Origin: Bacteroidota bacterium
Lineage (GTDB): Bacteria; Bacteroidota; Bacteroidia; Bacteroidales; UBA1402
Reading direction: 5' to 3'
Assembly: GCA_030706285.1 (NCBI GenBank)
Contig: JAUZOU010000200.1
Coordinates: 1-5,833, forward strand
Length of the DNA: 5,833 bases
Shown here: positions 1-5,833 of the stretch, one piece after another
Layout of the letters: every line of letters starts with the position of its first letter
Numbering within the stretch: the stretch's first letter is position 1
Notes under the pieces: model-generated
The model's input: the letters and a program-made list of their open reading frames with translations, nothing else
The model's database searches: none
What the model was told of the DNA's origin: nothing
Made by a program: the position numbers and the translations under genes

Positions 1-1012
1 GAAGAACCTTTTCACCTTATTTGAAGAAAAGATCATCCTGGCTCAGGGTGAAATCCTGTCAACGACTATGTTTACGCATTATCTGGTCGAAAAGGGTGTT
101 GATGCTGTTTTACTGCCGGCCCTTGAATACATGCGTGTAGACAAAAATGGTGAACCCAATTCAGAGTATATCCGTGAAAACCTGGAAACATTGGTGGCGG
201 AACATCCGGAGGCAGATCTGTTTATTACTCAGGGATTTATCTGTCTGAATGCTTACGGCGAAACAGACAACCTTCAACGCGGAGGCAGTGATTACACGGC
301 CTCACTGATAGGTGCCGCCATCAAGGCAGAAGAAATTCAGATCTGGACGGATATTGATGGCATGCACAACAATGATCCGAGAGTCGTCAACAAAACAAGC
401 CCGGTGTCTTATCTCTATTTTGAGGAGGCAGCCGAACTGGCTTATTTTGGAGCAAAAATCCTGCATCCGACGTGTATTTTACCTGCCAAACTGGCCAATA
501 TTCCGGTGCGTCTGTTGAACACCATGAAACCGGATGCCTTTGGTACGCTGATTTCCAATAAGTCTGAAAAAGGGAAAATCAAAGCCGTCGCTGCAAAGGA
601 CAACATTACGGCAATCAAGATCAAGTCTGGACGGATGTTGCTCGCCTATGGCTTTCTTCGTAAGGTGTTTGAAATTTTTGAAAGCTACCAGACATCCATC
701 GATATGGTTTGTACCTCCGAGGTTGGTGTCTCTCTGACCATAGACAATAACCGTCATCTTCAGGACATTATTGATGAATTGAAGAAGTTCGGAACAGTGA
801 CAGTCGATACGGAAATGGTCATCATTTGTGTGGTTGGGGATCTTGAATGGGATAACATCGGATTTGAATCCAAAGCCGTTTCTGCTCTGAAAGATATTCC
901 GATCCGTATGATTTCCTATGGCGGCAGCAACTACAACATCTCATTACTGGTAAAAGCCTCTGACAAAGTACGTGCTTTACAAGCTCTCAGTGATCATCTG
1001 TTCAATCATTAA
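1..1012 (+). CDS. lysC: Aspartate kinase, lysine-sensitive type (5' end outside window)
   Basis: This enzyme phosphorylates L-aspartate with ATP, the first committed step towards diaminopimelate, lysine, threonine and methionine, in the cytoplasm. The frame is open from base 2, and 336 residues are visible. Monofunctional aspartate kinases usually have about 440-450, so roughly 100 N-terminal residues, including the KxGGTS motif, are missing. The ATG at 68 is internal: the residues before it (GEILSTTM) are typical kinase sequence. Visible kinase motifs are RGGSDYTA (residues 93-100), WTDIDG (115-120), DPR (125-127) and FGAKILHP. Two ACT domains follow at about 201-250 and 270-334. Residues aligning with E. 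coli LysC M318, G323, F324, L325, D340, T344, S345 and T352, sites tied to lysine inhibition, are all conserved. This argues for a lysine-inhibited enzyme. lysA follows after 15 bp, so co-transcription is likely. Family certain; feedback type inferred. Confidence 0.96.
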   Translation, partial: KNLFTLFEEKIILAQGEILSTTMFTHYLVEKGVDAVLLPALEYMRVDKNGEPNSEYIRENLETLVAEHPEADLFITQGFICLNAYGETDNLQRGGSDYTASLIGAAIKAEEIQIWTDIDGMHNNDPRVVNKTSPVSYLYFEEAAELAYFGAKILHPTCILPAKLANIPVRLLNTMKPDAFGTLISNKSEKGKIKAVAAKDNITAIKIKSGRMLLAYGFLRKVFEIFESYQTSIDMVCTSEVGVSLTIDNNRHLQDIIDELKKFGTVTVDTEMVIICVVGDLEWDNIGFESKAVSALKDIPIRMISYGGSNYNISLLVKASDKVRALQALSDHLFNH

Positions 1013-1027
1013 GTTTATTTTCATTCA

Positions 1028-2200
1028 ATGGATACCAAAGGTCATTTTCCTTTACAGGCATTTCGTTCTTTAGAGACACCTTTTTATTATTACGATACGG
1101 CTGTACTGAGACAAACACTCGAAGTTGTTTCAGCCGAAGCTTCGAAATACAAATTTCAGATTCACTATGCTATGAAAGCCAATGCCAATCGCCGGATACT
1201 GAGTATTATCCGGGGCTATGGCCTGGGTGCTGACTGTGTGAGCGGAGGAGAAATCCGTGCAGCGGTAGAAGCAGGTTTCCCGGCATCGAAAATAGTGTTT
1301 GCCGGAGTCGGCAAGGCGGATTGGGAAATTAACCTCGGTCTGGATTACAACATTTTTTGTTTTAATGTCGAATCGATTCCCGAACTGGAAGTCATCAATC
1401 AATTGGCCGTAGAAAAAGGGAAAACGGCTCATGTCGCTTTGCGCATCAACCCCAATGTGGAGGCTGATACACACAAATATATTACGACAGGCAAGGAAGA
1501 AAACAAATTTGGTATCGCTCTGTGCGATGTTGATAAAGTGATTGATGTGGCGCAGAAACTCACCAACATCAAGCTCATCGGTATGCATTTCCACATTGGT
1601 TCCCAGATAATGGAAATGAACAATTTTGCCGGACTCTGCAGCCGGTTGAATGAACTGCAGGATCAACTTGAAGCCCGCCATGTCCTGTTGGAACACATTA
1701 ATGTGGGTGGAGGTCTTGGTATCGATTATTATAATCCTGATCGACAGTCAATTCCTGATTTTGTCGATTATTTCAAGACATTCAGGAACATGCTGAAATT
1801 ACGTGAAGGACAAACGCTTCATTTTGAACCCGGACGTTCTGTCGTCGGTCAGTGTGGAAGTTTGATCACCAAAGTGCTGTACGTCAAGGAAGGGGCAAAA
1901 AGAACGTTTGCCATTGTCGATGCCGGCATGACCGATTTAATTCGCCCTGCTTTGTATCAGGCCTATCATAAGATTGAAAACTGCTCTTCAGAAGAACCTG
2001 TTGAAAAATATGACGTCGTTGGACCAATTTGTGAATCAAGTGATTGTTTTGGAAAAGATGTCCTGTTGAACAAGACACATCGCGGCGATTACATCGCTTT
2101 GCGTTCAACCGGCGCTTATGGTGAAGCCATGGCTTCTCAATACAACCTGCGTCGTCTTCCACAGGCTTATTTTTCGGAAGACATTCTTGAGAACCTTTGA
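1028..2200 (+). CDS. lysA: Diaminopimelate decarboxylase
   Basis: This PLP-dependent cytoplasmic enzyme decarboxylates meso-diaminopimelate to L-lysine, the last step of the pathway. The protein has 390 residues, within the normal range, and looks complete. It is a fold-type III enzyme: an alanine-racemase-like TIM barrel followed by a beta domain. K50 in YAMKAN is the expected Schiff-base lysine. HFHIGSQ (187-193) and GGGLGI (227-232) contact PLP and its phosphate. EPGRS (267-271) binds the substrate carboxylate. CESSD (335-339) carries the active-site cysteine supplied across the dimer, and GAYG (362-365) closes the site. The ATG at 1028 is the only start that leaves the family N-terminus intact. 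No Shine-Dalgarno sequence precedes it, as is usual in Bacteroidota. It lies 15 bp after lysC and 2 bp before the glycosyltransferase, with no promoter or terminator seen in either gap. It is therefore probably the middle gene of an operon. No key residue is missing. Confidence 0.97.
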   Translation: MDTKGHFPLQAFRSLETPFYYYDTAVLRQTLEVVSAEASKYKFQIHYAMKANANRRILSIIRGYGLGADCVSGGEIRAAVEAGFPASKIVFAGVGKADWEINLGLDYNIFCFNVESIPELEVINQLAVEKGKTAHVALRINPNVEADTHKYITTGKEENKFGIALCDVDKVIDVAQKLTNIKLIGMHFHIGSQIMEMNNFAGLCSRLNELQDQLEARHVLLEHINVGGGLGIDYYNPDRQSIPDFVDYFKTFRNMLKLREGQTLHFEPGRSVVGQCGSLITKVLYVKEGAKRTFAIVDAGMTDLIRPALYQAYHKIENCSSEEPVEKYDVVGPICESSDCFGKDVLLNKTHRGDYIALRSTGAYGEAMASQYNLRRLPQAYFSEDILENL

Positions 2201-2202
2201 AA

Positions 2203-3384
2203 ATGATGCTTGACTGGTTTCAATTCAATCCCTGGATAACCATAGCCGTAGCGGCCATGCTGGTTGCTGTTCTTGTGCAATGCTGGCTTTATTTACGTTA
2301 CTTTTCCGGCATCAATCATCAAAGCCGGCGCGTTCGGAAAGGTACGATCAGCTACTCTGAGGATCAGCCACCTGTGAGTATCATCATTTGCGCACGTGAC
2401 AAGGGAGAAGTGTTGGCAAAGAATTTGCCCGCTTTGTTCGATCAAAAGTATCCTGAATTTCAGATTGTTGTGGTAAATGATGCGTCTTCTGACGAAACGG
2501 AGGACATCCTTCAACAGTTCGAGCGTCGTCCGAATTTTTACCATACGTTTGTGCCAAAAGGCGTCAGGAGCATCAGTGCCAGGAAGATGGCTATGACATT
2601 AGGGTTAAAGGCGGCCGTCTATGATTATGTCCTTTTCATGGATGTTGCCGGCATTCCAGAAAGTGATGCCTGGATAGCAACCATGATGCGTAATGTCGAT
2701 TGGAGAGGTTCGGTGGTGCTTGGTTTTGCCTCCTTCAAGGATAAAAAAGGATTTCGTAACCAGTTAGTTGCTTACGATAATTTGTTCTCAACCATGCAAT
2801 GGATGGGCTTGGCACTTTCAGGCAAGCCATACAGAGCGACTTCTGCCAACCTGGCATTTAAGAAAGAACTTTTCTTCAAAAATAATGGCTTTGCTTCCAA
2901 TCTGTCGTTGAGGTCAGGTGATGACGATTTGCTGATCGGAGAGATCGCTACCCGCAACAATGTCAAAATAGACGTATCGACGGAAAGTAAAGTCCTGATT
3001 GAAACCCGTAGTCCCTGGTATGATTGGAAGGAAAAGACATTTAGCCATTTTTCCACAGCCCGTCAGTATAAGTTTGGCATCAAGCTGTTACTTTGGCTGG
3101 AAAACCTGACACGCAGCTTATGTTACTTACTGTTCCTTTACCTCATCGTTATGTGCTGGCTGAGTGGCAGCTATGCCTGGTTACTGGTGTCGGCTTTGCT
3201 CTTTCTGACACGATATGCCGTGCAACTTGTTGTTGTAAACAAGAGTGCTTCTCAATTGAAAGAACCGCATTTTTACCTCTTATTGCCGTTTTTTGATGCC
3301 AGTCTGCCTGTCGTAAGGGGCTTCATGAGGCTGTTCAACCGGTCAAGAAGGCACAATAATTATACGTGGGAAGTACTGCGTTGA
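2203..3384 (+). CDS. Membrane-anchored family 2 glycosyltransferase with altered motifs
   Basis: The protein has 393 residues counted from the ATG at 2203. A TTG at 2197 is in frame but overlaps the lysA stop, and an ATG at 2206 is also possible. One hydrophobic segment lies at about 11-34. A GT-A domain follows: VSIIICARDKGE (58-69), then VVVNDASSDETE (89-100) with the nucleotide-binding Asp. SGDDDLL (238-244) carries the usual acidic cluster. About two C-terminal membrane segments (roughly 305-345) and a basic tail end the protein. This is the layout of processive-type or membrane-bound GT2 enzymes that transfer sugar from a nucleotide-sugar at the inner membrane. The acceptor is unknown. 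The expected DxD motif (TDADCxP in relatives I recall) reads MDVAGIP at 146-152, so the second Asp is Ala149. The usual KRH before the STGxYY-like stretch reads TFSH (279-282). It may be a divergent active enzyme or an inactive paralogue. It follows lysA by 2 bp and ends 25 bp inside the convergent MATE gene. Confidence 0.88.
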   Translation: MMLDWFQFNPWITIAVAAMLVAVLVQCWLYLRYFSGINHQSRRVRKGTISYSEDQPPVSIIICARDKGEVLAKNLPALFDQKYPEFQIVVVNDASSDETEDILQQFERRPNFYHTFVPKGVRSISARKMAMTLGLKAAVYDYVLFMDVAGIPESDAWIATMMRNVDWRGSVVLGFASFKDKKGFRNQLVAYDNLFSTMQWMGLALSGKPYRATSANLAFKKELFFKNNGFASNLSLRSGDDDLLIGEIATRNNVKIDVSTESKVLIETRSPWYDWKEKTFSHFSTARQYKFGIKLLLWLENLTRSLCYLLFLYLIVMCWLSGSYAWLLVSALLFLTRYAVQLVVVNKSASQLKEPHFYLLLPFFDASLPVVRGFMRLFNRSRRHNNYTWEVLR

Positions 3385-4787
3385 ACGTTGGTTTCTGCTG
3401 GGTTGGTTGGCAGCAACCGTTTCCGTTGTGTCAGAATAACCAGCAGTGTTGTTAGCGTTGCCAGAAAGTCTCCGGTTGGCAAGGATATCCATACTCCATT
3501 CAGTCCGAATAATCTGGGCAAAATGATTAGTCCTGGCAACAGGAAAATGAGTTGGCGGGATAAGCTGAGAAAAATAGACCATTTTGCTTTTCCGATGGAT
3601 TGAAAGAAGTTGGTCGTGACCATCTGAAATCCCACAAAGGGGAAACAGCAAAAGATGATTCTCATCGCTACGACGGACAAGCGTCTCATATCTTCATCTC
3701 CTGTAAACAAGGAAACAATAGGTCCAGGCAAAAACATCGCCATCAGGAAGCCAGTGGTCGTGATGATCAGGCCGACAATGACCGACTGTTTATAGACTTT
3801 CAGTACCCGCTCATTTTTTTTGGCACCGTAGTTGTAACCGGCAATAGGCTGCATGCCCATGGTCAGCCCGAGTACGACCATGACAAACAACATGACAAAA
3901 CTGTTGACAATGCCATAGGCGCCAATGGCAATATCCCCTTCCGCTCCTCCATAATTGGAAAGACTTTTATTAATGACAATTGTCACCAGACAGGCACAGA
4001 TATTGATAATGAAAGGAGATAACCCGATAGACAGGATGTCTTCAATGATGCGTTTTTTCAGTCTGAAATAGCCACGTTGAAAATGGAGGAAGGTGTTCTT
4101 GTTCAGGAAATGGTTCATCACCCAGATGAATCCGCAGATCTGTGCGATGGAAGTGGCAAAGGCCGCCCCACGGATGCCCCAATGAAAGACGAAAATAAAC
4201 AACGGAGCCAGGCAAAGGTTGATGCCTACGGTCAGGAGAGATGACCACATGGCCTTCTTAGGATAGCCTGAAGCCCGCATGATGTTGTTCAATCCGATGA
4301 AGTTATTGTTGAACAGGTTTGAAACCAGAATAATTTGGATGAAGTTTTTGGCATAGGGCATCGTTGTTTCGCTGGCACCGAAGGCAAATAAAATCGGTTC
4401 GATGAAAATCAGTCCAACGACAGTGATCATGCCGCCAAGGATTAAGTTCAGAATGAAGGCGTTGCCAAGTATATTGGTCGCGTCGGCTTTGCGTTGCTGA
4501 CCTAGTCTGATTGAGACCATGGCAGAAGCACCCGCACCGATCATGGCTCCGAATGCTGCCATCAAGTTCATGATCGGCAAGGTAATGGCTAAACCGGAAA
4601 TAGCCATAGCCCCAACTCCATTACCAATGAACGCTCTGTCAATGATGTTATACAAGGAGGAGGCCGTCATACCGATAATGGCCGGTAAAGAATACTCCAG
4701 GAGTAATCTGTTTATTGAAGCACTGCTAAGTCGTTCAGTTTTCCCGCTGTCCAGCGAGGCTGCTGATGCATTCGGTTTGCGCGTCAT
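3360..4787 (-). CDS. MATE-family efflux transporter, MepA/DinF-like
   Basis: This is an inner-membrane antiporter that exports drugs or organic cations in exchange for Na+ or H+. The protein has 475 residues, normal for the family (about 440-480), and is complete. After a polar N-terminal tail of about 25 residues come about twelve hydrophobic segments in two similar halves. Family features seen include SLYNIIDRAFIG (44-55), where the Asp in the first helix is typical of MATE proteins. Others are the GAGASAMVSIRLGQ region (84-97) and GMQPIAGYNYGAKK (311-324), the repeat-two signature common in MepA-like members. The substrate cannot be read from sequence. It forms its own unit, with a promoter at 4828-4859 and an expected leader of about 35 nt without a Shine-Dalgarno sequence. 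Its last 25 bases overlap the end of the plus-strand glycosyltransferase, and I see no terminator after its stop. The start at 4787 fits the promoter distance, and no upstream alternative is evident. Confidence 0.94.
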   Translation of the reverse strand: MTRKPNASAASLDSGKTERLSSASINRLLLEYSLPAIIGMTASSLYNIIDRAFIGNGVGAMAISGLAITLPIMNLMAAFGAMIGAGASAMVSIRLGQQRKADATNILGNAFILNLILGGMITVVGLIFIEPILFAFGASETTMPYAKNFIQIILVSNLFNNNFIGLNNIMRASGYPKKAMWSSLLTVGINLCLAPLFIFVFHWGIRGAAFATSIAQICGFIWVMNHFLNKNTFLHFQRGYFRLKKRIIEDILSIGLSPFIINICACLVTIVINKSLSNYGGAEGDIAIGAYGIVNSFVMLFVMVVLGLTMGMQPIAGYNYGAKKNERVLKVYKQSVIVGLIITTTGFLMAMFLPGPIVSLFTGDEDMRRLSVVAMRIIFCCFPFVGFQMVTTNFFQSIGKAKWSIFLSLSRQLIFLLPGLIILPRLFGLNGVWISLPTGDFLATLTTLLVILTQRKRLLPTNPAETNVQRSTSHV

Positions 4788-4827
4788 AAAGAAAATATAA
4801 GGAAAGTACCAAGAATTGAAAACCGTA

Positions 4828-4859
4828 CAAAGATAAATTTTTTAAGCTAGACTGTTCAA
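4828..4859 (-). promoter_or_regulatory. Bacteroidota-type promoter for the MATE gene
   Basis: Read on the minus strand, TATCTTTG at 4835-4828 matches the Bacteroidota -7 consensus TAnnTTTG exactly. A TTG at 4859-4857 lies 21 bases upstream, in the position of the -33 element. Transcription would start near 4822, giving a leader of roughly 35 nt before the ATG at 4787. The assignment rests on the consensus and spacing alone. Confidence 0.7.
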
Positions 4860-4932
4860 TAAAGTTGAAACATCTTTATAGGTATAAAAATTTGGTAAGA
4901 AGTCATCTCTAGTTAGATGATAGATGGATGAA

Positions 4933-4970
4933 TTAAAAAGCTATCTCTGATTATTGAGATAGCCTTTTAA
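4933..4970 (-). terminator. Hairpin terminator after the Gly/Met-rich gene
   Basis: GCTATCTC (4940-4947) pairs perfectly with GAGATAGC (4956-4963) around an 8-base loop. After a single A/C mismatch the pairing continues through TTAAAA/TTTTAA, giving nearly 15 bp per arm. On the minus strand the stem is followed by TTTTTAATT, the expected U-tract. It begins about 43 bp after the stop of the gene ending at 5014. On the plus strand the tail is only TTTTAA after a C, and no plus-strand gene reads into it. It also separates that gene from the MATE transcription unit. Confidence 0.8.
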
Positions 4971-5013
4971 TATGGTTCGAGTTTTGCATTCCAGCCAATT
5001 AGTTGATCTGTAG

Positions 5014-5833
5014 TTACGGGACAAATGGTTTTACTTTAAACCAGTACTTCTTCTCGGATGAGGCACTTTGGGTTGTATTGCTGTTCATGTCCATGCCCCC
5101 CATCGGACCGCCCATCATACCACCGCCGCCCATTGGACCGCCACCCATACCGCCGCCAGGGCCGCCTCCCATCGGGCCACCCATACCTCCATCAGGGCCG
5201 CCCATGCCTCCAGACATATCGGATTTTTCCCCTGATGAGGCACCGGCTTTGACGACAAAGCCGATGCAAAAAATGGTTTTTTGATCACTGGCATCCAGCT
5301 TTTCTTTGAAAAAGGTCGTAAAAGGTATGGCGAGTTCATAGATCAGGCAACCGGACTTATCCATTGACATAGCTGGTCTGACCGGGCAACCATGAATGGA
5401 TTGTTTGCCGTTATCAATCAGAAATCCGCTTAAAATCAGTTCATTCTGTGGTATCATCCCAAAATCAGGTTGTTGCCTTTTATGATCAGTCTTGTCTGAT
5501 TCGGTAGCGGTTGCTTGTTGCCTGTCATCCGGTGTCCCTTGTCCATCCGGACCTCCTTCTGGCATGTCAGTCTCTGCATTTGACCCTTCTGGGTTTCCCA
5601 AAGGCATTTTGCCGGAATTGTTTTTAGTGGCTTTATCTGCTCTTTTCATTGGCAACGGGAAAGTGACCCCGGTCGTTTCTTTCTTTTTGCCGGCCGTATT
5701 GATCCAGATTTCCAGCCCATTTTGCAGGATCTGTTGTTGGAGCGAATTGTCGGCGATACGAAGGATCAAATAGAGTTGTCTCTCATCATTTGCCACATCA
5801 AAATTGATACCGGTGTTTTTGTCGAAGTTGGGC
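5014..5833 (-). CDS. Hypothetical protein, CBM9/DOMON-like core with Gly/Met/Pro tract (5' end outside window)
   Basis: I do not recognise a named family. The frame is open from the window edge, and 272 residues are visible, ending at TAA (5014-5016). A GTG at 5796 could be read as a start, but the residues before it (NTGINFDV) run smoothly into the domain, so the gene begins further upstream. Visible residues 1-62 (FDVANDERQLYLILRIAD, GLEIWIN, GVTFPLP) resemble the first half of a CBM9 or DOMON beta-sandwich. A polar, Pro/Gly/Asp-rich linker follows at about 63-120. A second half then resumes at about 122-202, including LIYELAIPF, a pattern common in CBM9-like domains. A Gly/Met/Pro tract fills 208-249, and a short end (KKYWFKVKPFVP) may supply the last strand. 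Whether it is exported cannot be seen. Sugar binding is only a possibility; no enzyme motif is evident. A terminator follows at 4933-4970, so it is transcribed apart from the MATE gene. Confidence 0.85.
   Translation of the reverse strand, partial: PNFDKNTGINFDVANDERQLYLILRIADNSLQQQILQNGLEIWINTAGKKKETTGVTFPLPMKRADKATKNNSGKMPLGNPEGSNAETDMPEGGPDGQGTPDDRQQATATESDKTDHKRQQPDFGMIPQNELILSGFLIDNGKQSIHGCPVRPAMSMDKSGCLIYELAIPFTTFFKEKLDASDQKTIFCIGFVVKAGASSGEKSDMSGGMGGPDGGMGGPMGGGPGGGMGGGPMGGGGMMGGPMGGMDMNSNTTQSASSEKKYWFKVKPFVP
5086..5211 (-). repeat. Imperfect tandem repeat coding a Gly/Met/Pro tract
   Basis: This 126-bp stretch inside the hypothetical gene is strongly strand-biased: C-rich on plus, G-rich on minus. 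It is made of loosely repeated units encoding GGMGG, GGPMGG and GGGPGGGM. Its 42 residues comprise 25 Gly, 10 Met, 5 Pro and 2 Asp. The units vary in length and codons, so this is a degenerate coding repeat and not a clean satellite. Such a tract can change length by replication slippage. Confidence 0.85.

Noticed and set aside
68..70. ATG at 68 as the start of aspartate kinase
   Set aside because: The frame is open back to the window edge and codes for conserved kinase sequence before this ATG, so it is internal.
1130..1696. 188-codon minus-strand open frame within lysA
   Set aside because: lysA has every family motif across this stretch, and the antisense product looks like no known family.
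3405..3418. Small hairpin GGTTG-GCAG-CAACC just after the glycosyltransferase stop
   Set aside because: The stem has only 5 bp and is followed by GTTTCCG, not a T-run. It lies in MATE coding sequence, so it is not convincing as a terminator.
3600..4022. 140-codon plus-strand open frame within the MATE gene
   Set aside because: It lies opposite a clear, complete MATE protein. Its product is rich in His, Asp, Gln and Arg, with no recognisable domain, which is typical of a shadow frame.
4924..4950. Eight-codon plus-strand frame running into the hairpin, resembling a leader peptide with attenuator
   Set aside because: No plus-strand gene follows that it could control, and the hairpin is better explained as the terminator of the minus-strand gene.
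5003..5284. Plus-strand open frame coding a Pro-rich protein opposite the Gly/Met tract
   Set aside because: It is the antisense reading of GGN codons, which gives Pro. The minus-strand frame extends far longer, has domain-like sequence at both sides of the tract and is followed by a good terminator.
5794..5796. GTG at 5796 as the start of the hypothetical gene
   Set aside because: The same frame continues upstream to the window edge with domain-like sequence (NTGINFDV), so this codon most likely encodes an internal Val.

Overview
The window looks like a chromosomal segment from a Bacteroidota organism, most likely order Bacteroidales. Three things suggest this. The genes lack Shine-Dalgarno-like sequences ahead of their starts. 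A promoter fits the Bacteroidota pattern (TTG at -33, TAnnTTTG at -7). The lysC-lysA pair and the glycosyltransferase resemble proteins I know from that order. Genus and species cannot be assigned from this sequence. No RNA gene, insertion sequence, CRISPR array or phage gene is visible.

Plus strand, 1-3384: a tight gene row. It starts with the 3' three quarters of an aspartate kinase (lysC), whose N-terminus lies outside the window. After 15 bp comes a complete diaminopimelate decarboxylase (lysA), and after 2 bp a membrane-anchored family 2 glycosyltransferase. LysC and LysA catalyse the first and last steps of the diaminopimelate route to lysine. The kinase keeps the residues used for lysine feedback in E. 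coli LysC. The glycosyltransferase has no obvious place in that pathway, and several of its usual catalytic motifs are changed.

Minus strand, 3360-4787: a complete MATE-family multidrug/cation antiporter that converges on the glycosyltransferase. The two stop ends overlap by 25 bp. Its promoter is visible at 4828-4859.

Intergenic region 4788-5013 (226 bp): it holds that promoter and a strong hairpin terminator (4933-4970) for the next minus-strand gene.

Minus strand, 5014 to the window end: the 3' part of an unrecognised gene. Its product has a predicted beta-sandwich-like core resembling carbohydrate-binding module family 9 or DOMON domains. The core is interrupted by a polar linker and by a 42-residue Gly/Met/Pro tract. 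Because its 5' end is missing, export and start cannot be judged.

Most of the window is ordinary housekeeping sequence. The points most worth a second look are the altered glycosyltransferase motifs and the Gly/Met/Pro-rich hypothetical protein. I do not see convincing evidence of a new multi-gene system.
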